Notes: generated by a model not told the origin, from the letters alone. 64,000 nt of DNA from Acidobacteriota bacterium (GCA_019639235.1 JAHBSG010000013.1:1-64000), one strand, 5' to 3'; positions 15,592 to 25,460 are shown, numbered from the stretch's first letter. A program made the numbers and translations.

Positions 15592-16782
15592 TTATTGCGT
15601 CCGCCGCGTCGTGCGTCCCTGTGCCGGAGGCGGCGTCAGCCGAACGGGCAAGGTCTCGCGTCGGCCTCCGCGGAAGATCTCAACGTTGACCGTATCGCCG
15701 AACTGCTTGCGGTCAAGCAGGCGGTAAATATCATCGAGCGTGTTCATCTCTTCACCATCGACCGAGAGAATGATATCGCCGAGCAGGACCGAGCCATCGC
15801 CGTCGCGCATCAGCCCGCGGATGCCGGCATTTGCGGCAGGGCCGTTCGGGATGACCGAACCGACAAGGAGGCCGCTCTCGACCGGAAGACGATAGCCGCG
15901 TTCAACGTATTCGGCGACCGGACGAAGCTCGGCGCTAAGTTTCGGCCGGCGAACTTCGCCAAACTGAATGAGCTGCGGGACGATGCGTTTTGCCGTATTG
16001 ACCGGCACCGCAAACCCGACGCCGACCGAGCCGCCGGCGGGCGAAAGTATCTGCGAGTTGATGCCGATCATGCGGCCAAACTTATCGAGCAGCGGCCCGC
16101 CCGAATTTCCCGGGTTGATCGAGGCATCGGTCTGGATCGCCGCATCGATCGGCCGGTTGTTGCGGGCGCGGATCGGCCGCTGAAGGCCGGAGATGACGCC
16201 GGTCGTCAGCGTGCGGTCAAGCCCGAAAGGATTGCCGATGGCGAGTACCTTTTGCCCGACCTCAAGCTTGTCAGAGTCGCCGAGAGCGACGACGGTAAGG
16301 CCGCTCGCCGGCGGGTCGATCTTGATCACGGCAAGGTCCGTGTCCGGGTCGCCGCCAATGAGCTTTGCGGGATAAACACGCTCTCCGCCAAAGTTCACGG
16401 TTATCCGCTGAGCACCTTCGATGACGTGATAGTTTGTCAGGATATGACCCTGTGCGTCGATCACGGAACCGCTGCCGTTGCCGCGGCCTTCCTGAACATC
16501 GCCCCACCAGCTCTGCGTGTACGACGTCGTATTTATGAATGCCACGCCGGGAGCGATCGCTTTATAGACCTCGATGTTGTTTTGTTCATCCGATACGGCC
16601 GAAGGGTCAGAAATACCCGTCGGCGGAGCCTCGGCGAAGCTGATCGCGGAAGGCGCGTTCGAATGCCAGTAGCTGTAGCCAAAAAGGACGACCGCGGTGA
16701 TGCCGACGGCCGTGAGGGCCGTGACCACTCCGAGCAGGATTATCTGACGTGCAGAAAGCTGATAGACCGGTTTAGTGTTCAT
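15592..16782 (-). CDS. HtrA/DegP-type serine protease with PDZ domain
   Basis: Starting at MNTKPVYQL (16780-16782) the protein has 396 residues: an N-terminal membrane segment (IILLGVVTALTAVGITAVVL), a trypsin-like domain with the triad in TNYHVIEGA (His), DTDLAVIKI (Asp) and NPGNSGGPLL (Ser), and a C-terminal PDZ domain (IRGLMRDGDGSVLLGDIILS). HtrA proteases degrade misfolded envelope proteins. The catalytic residues are intact. A longer frame upstream (to 16908) has no SD and no conserved sequence and was rejected. Confidence 0.95.
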   Translation of the reverse strand: MNTKPVYQLSARQIILLGVVTALTAVGITAVVLFGYSYWHSNAPSAISFAEAPPTGISDPSAVSDEQNNIEVYKAIAPGVAFINTTSYTQSWWGDVQEGRGNGSGSVIDAQGHILTNYHVIEGAQRITVNFGGERVYPAKLIGGDPDTDLAVIKIDPPASGLTVVALGDSDKLEVGQKVLAIGNPFGLDRTLTTGVISGLQRPIRARNNRPIDAAIQTDASINPGNSGGPLLDKFGRMIGINSQILSPAGGSVGVGFAVPVNTAKRIVPQLIQFGEVRRPKLSAELRPVAEYVERGYRLPVESGLLVGSVIPNGPAANAGIRGLMRDGDGSVLLGDIILSVDGEEMNTLDDIYRLLDRKQFGDTVNVEIFRGGRRETLPVRLTPPPAQGRTTRRTQ

Positions 16783-16900
16783 CTTCGTATGATTTCCAAA
16801 TAAAAAATATGTTACGCGTTTGATGCCAAAAGCATAAAACGGCGTTGTGCGATGGATTACGAAAATGATGCGGGATCGGTTTCGGAGCGTGAATCGGCGA

Positions 16901-17269
16901 TCAGCCAAAGAGCACCGCGATGAGAGGTTTGAAGGCGGCGAAGGTGCCGCTTACGATTCCGTTCGAGACGATTCCGGCCGCGGTCAGGCCGGTCAGAAGA
17001 TGAATTCCCATCAGCCCGACGTAAAGCACCAATGCGATCGCGACGCCGACCTTCGCGATGCGATAATAGCCCCACTTAAGCAGGACGATCGCCGTGAAGA
17101 GGCCCATCGCGAGCTTGCCCGAAAGGAACGCGACATCGCTTATGTTGAGCAATTCCGCCATCAACCGGTTGCCTTCCTCGGCAACGCCGTTTCGTACCCA
17201 GATCAGCGTCAAGAGCGCATCTAGAAGATTCAGCCCGAAAAGCAGAACGGTTTCACGGACAAGGTACAT
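16901..17269 (-). CDS. DUF5658-like small membrane protein
   Basis: The 122-residue protein has four hydrophobic stretches and the motif NLLDALLTLIWVRNGVAEEGNRLM near its start, characteristic of the DUF5658 family (N-x-x-D-...-E-x-N). Function unknown. The upstream region has a perfect 16-bp palindrome (17288-17303) and a GC-rich hairpin (17318-17340), so expression may be controlled. Confidence 0.78.
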   Translation of the reverse strand: MYLVRETVLLFGLNLLDALLTLIWVRNGVAEEGNRLMAELLNISDVAFLSGKLAMGLFTAIVLLKWGYYRIAKVGVAIALVLYVGLMGIHLLTGLTAAGIVSNGIVSGTFAAFKPLIAVLFG

Positions 17270-17287
17270 AAGGTCGTCGTCGAAAAA

Positions 17288-17303
17288 CGAGGTTTAAACC
17301 TCG
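17288..17303. promoter_or_regulatory. Perfect 16-bp palindrome CGAGGTTTAAACCTCG
   Basis: A perfect dyad 19-34 bp upstream of the DUF5658 gene start. The size and symmetry fit a dimeric regulator site; no regulator gene is adjacent. Confidence 0.5.
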
Positions 17304-17317
17304 GTCCTTAGAACAAA

Positions 17318-17340
17318 CCCCCGGCTTATCAGGCCGGGGG
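17318..17340. other. GC-rich hairpin CCCCCGGC/GCCGGGGG
   Basis: An 8-bp perfect stem with a 7-base loop between the divergent DUF5658 and LysM genes. On the minus strand it is followed by TTTGTTCT and could act as a weak terminator or leader structure; no gene on that strand ends here. Confidence 0.5.
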
Positions 17341-17557
17341 ATCGGAGCGTTGTGAAATGAATCGAACTTCAGTTGTCGTCCGAACCAAACACGTAATCCG
17401 AAAAGTTTCCAGAAAACTCCCCGACAAAAAATCACATCGCAACTGCGGATATCTGGTAAAATACCTTTTATCCGAGAATTGTTCAAGGAAATTGCGGCCG
17501 CAGCATTTTTTGGCAGGGGAAATACCTTGCCGCTGCCGGCCTTTCTGGGAGGAAACT

Positions 17558-18412
17558 ATGAAGAAAATCGTTAAAGGAACTTTGCTCGCGGGCGTCGCGG
17601 CGATGATGCTGCTTGCCCTCGGCACGGATGTGCTCGCACAGCGTTCGCAAACGTTTCGCGTTGACGCCGGGACACGGTTCCGCGTCCGAATGAATGAAAC
17701 GCTCAGCTCGAAAACGGCGAAACGCGGCAACACGTTCACCACCACGGTTCGCGAGCCGGTCTATTCGAATAACGGCGTCGTGGTCATTCCGGTCGGGAGC
17801 GAGGTCATCGGCCGCGTGGATGCGGTAAGGAAAGCCGAACGCGGCGGCGACCCGGGCACGATCGACGTTAGCTTTACCGAAGTTAAATTGCCGAATGGAA
17901 CGCGGCGGGCGATCAACGGCTCGCTGACGGACCTCGTAAGCGATGACGCGAAGAGCGACACCGAAGGCACCGCAAAAGGCGACAAGATGAAGAATCGCAA
18001 GATCATCTTCATCGGCGGCGGCGGTGCGGGCGGTGCCGTGCTCGGTGCGGCGATTGGCGGCGGAAAGGGAGCTCTGATCGGCGGCATTATCGGAGCCGGA
18101 GCGGGCCTGCTCGGTGAGCGGCTAACCAAGGGCGAAGATGCCGAGGTGAAGTCGGGTACGGAGTTCGGTGTTTATCTGAACCGTGCTATCTCGCTGCCGC
18201 GGTTCACGGAGGTCGGTACTGACGAAGATCGCTACGAAGCTCCGCCGGCGGGTGCGAGGACGTATGTGGTCAGGCCGGGCGACACGCTCGGCTCGATCAG
18301 CCGCCGGTTCTACGGGACCTCGGCCCGGTACATGGACATCTACAACGCCAACCGCGACCGGCTCTCGAGCCCGAACAGCGTTACGGTCGGGCAGGAACTT
18401 ATCATTCCGTAG
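17558..18412 (+). CDS. Secreted LysM-domain protein with glycine-zipper segment
   Basis: The ATG at 17558 has a near-perfect GGGAGGAAACT leader. The 284-residue product has a signal peptide (AAMMLLALGTDVLAQ), a beta-rich domain (FRVRMNETLSSKTAKRGNTF), a Gly-rich zipper-like stretch (VLGAAIGGGKGALIGGIIGA, residues about 165-190), and a C-terminal LysM domain (YVVRPGDTLGSISRRFYG to GQELIIP). LysM binds peptidoglycan, so the protein is probably periplasmic or outer-membrane associated. The 215-nt upstream region contains an extended -10 (TGGTAAAAT at 17454) and a GC-rich leader hairpin just before the SD. Confidence 0.87.
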   Translation: MKKIVKGTLLAGVAAMMLLALGTDVLAQRSQTFRVDAGTRFRVRMNETLSSKTAKRGNTFTTTVREPVYSNNGVVVIPVGSEVIGRVDAVRKAERGGDPGTIDVSFTEVKLPNGTRRAINGSLTDLVSDDAKSDTEGTAKGDKMKNRKIIFIGGGGAGGAVLGAAIGGGKGALIGGIIGAGAGLLGERLTKGEDAEVKSGTEFGVYLNRAISLPRFTEVGTDEDRYEAPPAGARTYVVRPGDTLGSISRRFYGTSARYMDIYNANRDRLSSPNSVTVGQELIIP

Positions 18413-18435
18413 GCTTCGGTCGATCGACAAATGAG

Positions 18436-18468
18436 AAGGCCGGGTTCGTCGCCCGGCCTTTTCTATTT
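18436..18468 (+). terminator. Rho-independent terminator after the LysM gene
   Basis: Stem AAGGCCGGG (18436-18444) / CCCGGCCTT (18452-18460), followed by TTCTATTT. It sits between the convergent LysM and ispH genes and can serve both. Confidence 0.85.
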
Positions 18469-19332
18469 CAGTCCCATGTTCTTTTCTTCGTCGGCCCCGA
18501 GCGATCTGAGCCGCTCGACCACCCGTTTTATCAGCCACTCGGGCGTTGAGGCTCCAGCGGTGACGCCGACCGTTTTCACGCCCGCAAGGTCATCCGGGTT
18601 GATGTCGTCCTCGGTTTCGATGAGGAAGCTCCGTTCGCAATTTTCCTTGCAGACGGCGTGGAGCTTGACGCTGTTCGATGAGTGCGTCGCGCCGATGACA
18701 TAAAATGCATCGACCATGCCGGAGAGTGCCCGTGCGGCGTCTTGCCGGTCGCGGGTCGCAGAGCAGATGGTGTTGATCACCTCGACCTCGTCGTCGGTCT
18801 TGGTCTTAACGGCCTCCGCCGTATCGAAGAACGTCTTTGCCTTGATGGTCGTTTGCGAGACTACCATCGGATTGCGGAGCCGCGGGAGCGAGGCGACCTC
18901 TGTCTCGTCCTTGATGATGAAAGCGTGGTCGGGTGCATAGCCCTTGACACCGATCATCTCCGGGTGGTCGGCACTGCCGACGATGACGACGTGACGGTCC
19001 TGCGCCGCTGCCCGCGAGGCCAGCCGCTGAACGCGGGTGACGAACGGGCAGGTCGCATCGACGACCTTACCGGCCTGCTCTTCGAGAGCTTTCTGAACCT
19101 CGGGCGTGACACCGTGGGCGCGGATAACGGCCGTTTCATCGCGGGTGATCTGGACCGGCTCGCTGATGGTCGCGACGCCCTCGGTCGCAAGCCGCTTCAT
19201 TTCCTGCTCGTTATGGATCAGCGGCCCGAGCGTCCGGACCGTCTCGCCCTTTTGGACAGACTCCTCGACCATCTCGACCGCCCGCTCGACCCCAAAGCAA
19301 AATCCGTATTCGTCCGCAAGTAGAACTTTCAT
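18463..19332 (-). CDS. ispH: 4-hydroxy-3-methylbut-2-enyl diphosphate reductase IspH
   Basis: The protein carries the LytB/IspH hallmarks: EYGFCFGVERAVEM with the first cluster Cys, HNEQEMKRL, VVDATCPFVTRVQ with the second Cys, SQTTIKAKTF, TICSATRDRQDA with the third Cys, and GATHSSNSVKL plus TAGASTPEWLI near the end. It binds a 4Fe-4S cluster and makes IPP and DMAPP in the MEP pathway. The likely start is MKVLLADEYG (19330-19332); ATG codons six and thirty bases upstream are alternatives. ispE lies later in the window. Confidence 0.95.
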   Translation of the reverse strand: MKVLLADEYGFCFGVERAVEMVEESVQKGETVRTLGPLIHNEQEMKRLATEGVATISEPVQITRDETAVIRAHGVTPEVQKALEEQAGKVVDATCPFVTRVQRLASRAAAQDRHVVIVGSADHPEMIGVKGYAPDHAFIIKDETEVASLPRLRNPMVVSQTTIKAKTFFDTAEAVKTKTDDEVEVINTICSATRDRQDAARALSGMVDAFYVIGATHSSNSVKLHAVCKENCERSFLIETEDDINPDDLAGVKTVGVTAGASTPEWLIKRVVERLRSLGADEEKNMGLK

Positions 19333-19413
19333 ACCCATTGTATTCGCCGGCCCGGCCGACACGGTTTTTAGTTTAACAAACCCGGCGTGGAATTCCAGAT
19401 TCCAAATTCCAAA

Positions 19414-20436
19414 TCATCTATTCGTTTCACCTGTTCCACGGGGCTTTAGCTGCTTCTCCGTGGTGTCAAGGTATTCGATAAAGTGCCGTTCGGCCTCGCT
19501 GATCTCATTTTTGCTAGCTTCGCGATACTTTTCATATTCGGCACGGGCCTTTTCGAGAGCCTGGTCATGGCTGATGGTTCCCGCGTGCTTCAAAACGTCG
19601 TTGCCGGCCATTTTCAGGAAATCGTCGAGCCGCTCGGCCCAATCGCTCATGTACATCGGCTTGCGATTAAGGGCCTGCAATTCCGCAAACTCGAGATATG
19701 CCGTGACGATCCGGTTGAGCAGGTTCAGTTCGTCCTCGTTCAGATAGTTTTTGGCGATCTCGGTTTCTTGTTTTGTCGGCCTCGTTCCCTTGAAGTTCGT
19801 CAGCCCGAGGTTCGGTTTGCCGGCATCGATGCGTTTGTAAATGACCTCGGCCGCGGTATTGCCGTGTGCCGCCCAGTGCATTTTGTTCTGGACCGTTTGA
19901 AAGAAAATCGTTGCAGCATAGGACCGCGGGTCGTAGTCGATGCTGGTCGAGAAAATATCGAGGACCTTTCGCCAAAAGACCTTTTCCGACGAGCGTATGT
20001 CGCGGATGCGGGCCAGAAGCTCGTCGAAGTAATTTCCGCCGCCGGCATTCTTTAGCAACTCGTCGTTCATCGTAAAGCCCTTTACGATGTACTCGCGCAA
20101 ACGGGCCGTCGCCCAAATTCGAAACCGGGTTGCGACATGCGACTTTATTCTGTAGCCAACCGAAATTATCGCGTCGAGATTGTAGAACTTACGTGGCCTT
20201 CCGACTTGGCGAGACCCTTCCATTTGAACTTGTAAGAAATCCTTACAGGTTGCCGCCTCGTCCAACTCACCTTCCGCATACACATTGCGAAGATGCATTG
20301 TTATGTTTTGCGGCGTCACTTGAAAAAGCTCCGCCATGGCTGCTTGTGTCAGCCAAACGGTCTCGTCCTCGAGCCGCGTCTCGATCCGCGTTCTCCCGTC
20401 CTCGGTTTGGTAGATTATCAGTTCGCTGTTGCTCAT
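19414..20436 (-). CDS. RhuM family protein (virulence-associated)
   Basis: The 340-residue protein begins MSNSELIIYQTEDGRTRIET and has the RhuM features VWLTQAAMAELFQVTPQNIT (a winged-helix DNA-binding-like start) and NLDAIISVGYRIKSHVATRF, then LREYIVKGFTMND. The C-terminal half has a Fic-like helical look (LGLTNFKGTRPTKQE). RhuM proteins occur in mobile regions and defence islands; function is not established. It is flanked by repeat-rich intergenic DNA on both sides, consistent with acquisition. Confidence 0.88.
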   Translation of the reverse strand: MSNSELIIYQTEDGRTRIETRLEDETVWLTQAAMAELFQVTPQNITMHLRNVYAEGELDEAATCKDFLQVQMEGSRQVGRPRKFYNLDAIISVGYRIKSHVATRFRIWATARLREYIVKGFTMNDELLKNAGGGNYFDELLARIRDIRSSEKVFWRKVLDIFSTSIDYDPRSYAATIFFQTVQNKMHWAAHGNTAAEVIYKRIDAGKPNLGLTNFKGTRPTKQETEIAKNYLNEDELNLLNRIVTAYLEFAELQALNRKPMYMSDWAERLDDFLKMAGNDVLKHAGTISHDQALEKARAEYEKYREASKNEISEAERHFIEYLDTTEKQLKPRGTGETNR

Positions 20437-20507
20437 TTTCAGCCCCCGAACCTGCCCCGCACTCTAGATTATAGCTTTCAATTATCGAAATTCGAATTTG
20501 CGGTCTG

Positions 20508-20740
20508 AGACCCTCCCTACGGGTCGGGTTTCTGCCTGTGCGGTTGACGGACGGGTGAAAGTTAAGTCGGATGAACCGCCCTTGCTGACGTGCGGGCTTG
20601 CTCATTGGAGCCTTTACTGACGCGCAGGCCTCTGACACGGAATTCCGCATTCCGCATTCCGAAATCCGCATTCGGATGAGCCCTCCCTCACGGTCGGGCC
20701 TCTGACACGGTCGGGCATGTGGCACGGGCGGGGTTTGGGC
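20508..20740. repeat. Cluster of REP-like palindromes and gaattccgcattcc tandem repeats
   Basis: Within the gap from 20437 to 20797 at least four palindrome-like units follow a common plan (gagccctccctcacggtcgggc and variants, tail ctctgacacgg): around 20511, 20576, 20608 and 20678. A short tandem repeat (attccgcattccg) sits between them at 20640-20676. No gene is seen in this 360-bp gap. Confidence 0.65.
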
Positions 20741-20796
20741 GCGGCGATCTGCCCGCGGATGGGCGGCAGAATGCTTTAATTTTAGGCTGGAAAATT

Positions 20797-20846
<50 letters not shown>

Positions 20847-20954
20847 GTGGATGCGGCATCAAAGAGCAACAAAAATGGGCATTATAGCCCGCTTTGGCGA
20901 ACGTGTTACCCCGCGGATTACCCTTTTCTGTATTTCGTGGAGCCCTAAGCGTTT

Positions 20955-23444
20955 TTAATTGAAGCCCGCATTTTTCAAGATCGTCACGCCTGTTGCTGCG
21001 TTGTTGCGGATGTCTCGGGCAACCTGGTAGCCGATAAAGCCGCGTTTTTGCCGCGAACCGGCGACCAGCACATCGCCCGGCGACATTCCGCCGATATGAT
21101 CGCGGAGCCCGCGGACCTCGGCGGAAAGCTCACTCACGGCCTGAGAGAGTCCTGATCGACCAGAGACGAAAGCATTATCGCTAGTCCGGCTAAAGGGCTG
21201 CACCGGAGCCTGAGAGCCGCTTGATGTGACAAAACCGTCCTGTTGGCTGCCCTGGCCGGAATTGGAACCGCCGCCCAAAGCTCGGGCTCCGAGTCCGGCA
21301 CCGATGCCGACCGCTCCGGCGATCGCTGCCGTTTTGAGATAGAGCTTGGCCGCCGCCGTGTGCATTCCGGCCGCGTAAAAGTCGTATCGGGCCGCTGCTG
21401 CCGCTGCCTCGGCATATTCAAAGATCGCTTTGAATCCCGCCTGCGTCGCAATGCCCATCGCGGCACTTGCAACCATCTGCAGGGCCGCCTTTGCCGAAAA
21501 CTCGCCCGTTGTAAGCCAGGCGACGCCCATCTGAGCAAGTCCCTGGGCCATGCTTCCGATCGCTTCGCCGACAAAGCCGGAAACGTCCGCAAAGATCAGT
21601 TTCATCCGCTCGGCCCCGGTTCGCATCACGTTTAGCGATTCATCGGAGAAGATCGAAACAAGATCGACCCCGAGCCCGCCGGCAATGCCGCCGCCGAGCG
21701 TCCCCGGAGCCGAAAGCATCGGATTTCTGACCGGAGCCGGGCCGATGGAATCGAGCACTCGCTGCCGTTCTTCTTCGTTGCGTTTGCGTTCGAGTTCGAG
21801 CCGTTCCTCGGCCTGTTTGTAGAGCTTGAGCTGCCATTCGAAATCCATCTGCCAGATCCGGAACCGCTCCTCGGCGGCTTCCTTTTCCTTGCTCTGAATA
21901 TCGGCGATGGCATCATCCCGCTTTTTCTTCCATTCCTCATTCAGCTCGAGCCGCCGCTGCTGCTGCTGGGCCTCAAGCAAGGCGATCTCGTTCGCGGTCG
22001 CCTTTACGTCGAGCTGTTCCTTTTCGAGCTTTTCGAGTTCGCGGAGCGAGGCTTCGAGGTTTTCGCGATACAGCTTGAATGCCTCGGTCATCGCCCCAAA
22101 AACGGAATTCGAACCGTCGCGGACATCGAACCCGCCGACGAGTTCCTCGATCTGCTTTGCGAACTGATCCTGAATTGTCCGGTTGTTGATCTGCTCGATG
22201 CCGAACCGGGCGGCAAGGTCGCGTTGTGCGATGCGGGCAGCCTCGGCCGCGGCCTGAGCGGCCTCGGCATTGCTTTGACGCGAAACGGCTCCCGGCGGAG
22301 CTGTTTGGCCCGGCGGCCGTGTTCCATCGGACCATCGGCGGCCGTTGGGCCGTGCATAATTTGGGAAGTTGATACTTCCCGGGCCGGTCGGATTGGTGCC
22401 GTTCGGCAAGGAATCGGTCAAGCCCCGAGCCGCTCCTTGCCCAAGTCCGAACAAGCTAGAAAAAAATACGCTTCGATTTGCCTCGCCTGGCCACGCCGAC
22501 ATGCCTTTTAGCAGGTCAAGCACCGCCACGCGAACGGCGGTTCCCAACGCCAGCCCGAAAGCCTCGCCCATCGCCGTGCCGAGCGTGACGCCCATTTTGG
22601 AAAAGTCGCCTTTCTGGGCCTGAATCTCTTTGTTCGCTTTGGTCGCGATCTTCGAGATCTCAATGAACAACGGCTGAAACGCCTGCTCGGACGTTACCAG
22701 CACGATGTTCTTAATGTTGTTCATCGCACCGGTGAAGGTCTCGGCTTGCCGTTTCATCGCATCGCCGAACTTTGCTCGGCTGAACTTCTGAAACGCCTCG
22801 ACCATCACGTCGCCGGAGATCTTACCCTGCTCTGAAAGCTTGCGGGTTTCCTCGACCGTCAGCCCGAGCTGCTGCGAGAGTATCCGCCAAGCGGGAATGC
22901 CACGTTCCGCCAGTTGCTCCATCTCTTCGGCACTTAACCGGCCTTTCGAGAGGATCTGCGAGATGGCGACGCCGATGCCTTCCATCCGCTCGGCGGTTAG
23001 TTCGCCGGTCGCGGCGGCCGTGTTGCCGATGTCTTTGATCAGGTCTGCGACCTTTGCCGCATCAACGCCCGCACCCTGCAGCCGCTGCGACATCTTGGTC
23101 AGCGATTGAAACTCAAGCCCGCTTGATGTGGAAAGCCTGCGAAGTTCGTCGATGTGCCGAGCAGCGGCCTCGGCACTGCCCATCAAGGTCTCAAAACCGA
23201 TCTTTGTCTGCTCAAGCTTGGCCGAATAGTCGAGCACCGCCCGGCCGCCATCAAGCAGCAGCCCGGAGAACTTTGTGATTGCGTCCGCGGCCAGATTGCC
23301 GCCGAGCACGTCCGCAAACCCCGAGCCGGAACGCCCGCCGCGGCCGCGGCCCGAAAGCCGCTCGATGGACCGCTCCACCTCGCCAAGCTCGGCCTTTGCC
23401 TGCTTGCCGTCGGCGGTGATCAGATATCGGAGCTTAAAATCCAT
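20955..23444 (-). CDS. Phage tape measure protein
   Basis: The 829-residue protein starts MDFKLRYLITADGKQAKAEL and has the tape-measure N-terminal domain: IGFETLMGSAEAAARHIDEL, LTAERMEGIGVAISQILSKG and MEQLAERGIPAWRILSQQ. The middle (about residues 400-560) is a long charged coiled coil. Hydrophobic segments follow (AAIAGAVGIGAGLGARALGG), usual for tape measures ejected through the tail. It sets tail length in siphoviral particles. It is the last gene of the element; no tail tube, assembly chaperone or tip genes are adjacent, which is unusual. Confidence 0.9.
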   Translation of the reverse strand: MDFKLRYLITADGKQAKAELGEVERSIERLSGRGRGGRSGSGFADVLGGNLAADAITKFSGLLLDGGRAVLDYSAKLEQTKIGFETLMGSAEAAARHIDELRRLSTSSGLEFQSLTKMSQRLQGAGVDAAKVADLIKDIGNTAAATGELTAERMEGIGVAISQILSKGRLSAEEMEQLAERGIPAWRILSQQLGLTVEETRKLSEQGKISGDVMVEAFQKFSRAKFGDAMKRQAETFTGAMNNIKNIVLVTSEQAFQPLFIEISKIATKANKEIQAQKGDFSKMGVTLGTAMGEAFGLALGTAVRVAVLDLLKGMSAWPGEANRSVFFSSLFGLGQGAARGLTDSLPNGTNPTGPGSINFPNYARPNGRRWSDGTRPPGQTAPPGAVSRQSNAEAAQAAAEAARIAQRDLAARFGIEQINNRTIQDQFAKQIEELVGGFDVRDGSNSVFGAMTEAFKLYRENLEASLRELEKLEKEQLDVKATANEIALLEAQQQQRRLELNEEWKKKRDDAIADIQSKEKEAAEERFRIWQMDFEWQLKLYKQAEERLELERKRNEEERQRVLDSIGPAPVRNPMLSAPGTLGGGIAGGLGVDLVSIFSDESLNVMRTGAERMKLIFADVSGFVGEAIGSMAQGLAQMGVAWLTTGEFSAKAALQMVASAAMGIATQAGFKAIFEYAEAAAAAARYDFYAAGMHTAAAKLYLKTAAIAGAVGIGAGLGARALGGGSNSGQGSQQDGFVTSSGSQAPVQPFSRTSDNAFVSGRSGLSQAVSELSAEVRGLRDHIGGMSPGDVLVAGSRQKRGFIGYQVARDIRNNAATGVTILKNAGFN

Positions 23445-23600
23445 AACGTGCTATCAAAAAGCGGCGGACCGGAAACCTCCGAACCGCCGCTTTCGCTCAA
23501 AAGCTCCAGGGCAAGAGCTGCGTTTTCAATCGCAGCCGGTGCGAGCCTACTACGGGAAGGCCATGGACTAGCCTTATTTCCTCACACCGGCCGCGAAACC

Positions 23601-25460
23601 TTACGAACCGGCCGTAATGAGTCCGACTATCGGGCCGGCCGTGGTCGTATCGCCGACGCCGTAAGCGACGTTGATGTCAAAGCGAGCCGTCGCCCGGAAA
23701 AGCAGAGCGTCCTTTCGGAAAAGGATGCTGTCATCGATCGCGGTCGTAAACATTCGCCGGTCGCCGAGCCGTGCACCCAGGCTTAGATCGCCAAAGATCG
23801 CACACACCTGGCTGTTTGCTTCGGTCGAAGGCATCACCTGCGAGAAAACGACCGGATAGCCGAGAAACTTCCGGTTGCGAGCATCTTCGATCTCGGTCGC
23901 TGTCACGCCATTGCCCGATGCAAGCAAGAGCTTCACCATCACGTTGAAGTAAAAGCGACGTGAAACGAACCATTTCGCATTGCCCATATCGGCATAATCC
24001 GGCAGCCGTCCGACGACGCCCTCGAAATCCGTCAGCGTCAGTTCGCTGTAAGCGTTGCCGGAGCCGACCTGCAGCCCGGCGATGTTTGCCGGCGATGCGT
24101 CAATGCTTTTCAGAGCTTCACGAATGCCGGTGATTCCGCCATACGTCGAGGTTGCGTCACCGTTAAAGCCGCATTGATCCTCTTTCTTGGCGAAAGCCTT
24201 CGCCGCTGCATTGGCGATCTGATCGCCTATCGAAATCGCCGAATCTTCGGAAACTTCCGAACTCATCGGGACCAGGATCATGTGCTTTTTGGCCGTGTAA
24301 CCGATCTGGCCGAAGTCGAGATCTGTGTCGTCACCCTCTTCCATTTCGCCGACAAACTGCGATTCGAGCTCATCTTTGAGCAAAGGATCGGTCCGTCGAT
24401 CGCTTGCCATCGGGACAATGTGAGCATGTTGACGGAACACGCCGTAACGCTCGATCAGCTCGGCGATATCCAGCCCGAACTCTTCCGGAACCAGATAGCC
24501 GCCCTTTTCGTTGATGCCTTCGGTCTGGCCGGCACGGGTCAGAAAAATGCCATGCTGCTGGCAATAATTGCGAGCGGCATGATTGCCCATCGGGCCGGCC
24601 AGAAGGAATTGACCAAACCGATAAGCTTTTTCTTCGGCCCCTTCACCCTTGAAAGCCTGGAGTTTTCCATATCGCGGCACCGAGCGGGCAAGCTCGTATC
24701 GCGGAGCCCCTTGCCGATAAGCTTCCTCGGCGGCCGTAAGCACCGGAACCGTTTGCAGGGCCGTCTGCTGTTGCTGCCGAAGGAAGGCCATAAAGCCGGC
24801 CTTGTTCGCCTTGTCACCGGCTGCCCGGAGATACGCCCTTGCGGCGGCCTCTTCACCAAAAGCTTCGCCCCATTCACGAACTTCGCGGACCTGTGCAAGC
24901 TCGGGCGATCCGCCTTCGAATTCATCGTTAAAATCTGACATTTTCTTCACTCCGTAAGATCGGCCAACGCCGACGCTAATATCGGCCGGAATGGCCACTA
25001 TTGAGATTTCGTAAGGTTCCCAGTCATCCGAGCGGTAGATCTCTTTTTCTTTGTCCTCGAGCTCGAGCTTGTGGACCAGAAACCCGACCGAGATATTCTT
25101 TCGAATCCCGGTCTGGACGTCGCGAAAGATCTCTTGAGCCCGCTGCGATTCACCAAAACGAACATCAGCCCGAGCGATTCCGTCGCCACCGACCGAGAAC
25201 TTTTCAATTACGCCGACCTGATCCCGCGGATTGTGGTCCATGAGCAGCGGAGCCCCCGATCGAAGCCGCTCGGTGCGAATAGCCTTCGATCTCATTGAAA
25301 GCCGCAACTTTCCGAACCAATGATCGATCGTCTTGTCTGACGCGAAGGCAAGCGACACCGTTCTCGTTTCGGTGTTGATGCCGGCCCGCCGCACCTCGAA
25401 CGTCCGAACCGGCGGTTCAGCCTTGAGACGCTCGAGGATTTTGCGGACGGAAGCGGACAT
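23601..25460 (-). CDS. Fused HK97-type prohead protease and major capsid protein
   Basis: Residues 1-175 form an S78 prohead protease (APLLMDHNPRDQVGVIEKF with the catalytic His, GIRKNISVGF with the Ser). Residues about 185-300 are a Gln/Ala-rich delta-like scaffold segment. Residues 310-619 form an HK97-fold capsid protein (ILVPMSSEVSEDSAISIGDQ; AKAFAKKEDQCGFNG; NRKFLGYPVVFSQVMPS). Protease-scaffold-capsid fusions are known in phages, and the protease releases the capsid domain during maturation. Together with the tape measure gene 156 bp downstream it shows a siphovirus origin. Confidence 0.92.
   Translation of the reverse strand: MSASVRKILERLKAEPPVRTFEVRRAGINTETRTVSLAFASDKTIDHWFGKLRLSMRSKAIRTERLRSGAPLLMDHNPRDQVGVIEKFSVGGDGIARADVRFGESQRAQEIFRDVQTGIRKNISVGFLVHKLELEDKEKEIYRSDDWEPYEISIVAIPADISVGVGRSYGVKKMSDFNDEFEGGSPELAQVREVREWGEAFGEEAAARAYLRAAGDKANKAGFMAFLRQQQQTALQTVPVLTAAEEAYRQGAPRYELARSVPRYGKLQAFKGEGAEEKAYRFGQFLLAGPMGNHAARNYCQQHGIFLTRAGQTEGINEKGGYLVPEEFGLDIAELIERYGVFRQHAHIVPMASDRRTDPLLKDELESQFVGEMEEGDDTDLDFGQIGYTAKKHMILVPMSSEVSEDSAISIGDQIANAAAKAFAKKEDQCGFNGDATSTYGGITGIREALKSIDASPANIAGLQVGSGNAYSELTLTDFEGVVGRLPDYADMGNAKWFVSRRFYFNVMVKLLLASGNGVTATEIEDARNRKFLGYPVVFSQVMPSTEANSQVCAIFGDLSLGARLGDRRMFTTAIDDSILFRKDALLFRATARFDINVAYGVGDTTTAGPIVGLITAGS

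Noticed and set aside
15298..16803. 501-codon plus-strand open frame opposite HtrA
   Set aside because: Antisense shadow of a strongly supported protease gene; composition is Arg/Ala/Asp-rich with no recognisable motif, as expected in G+C-rich DNA.
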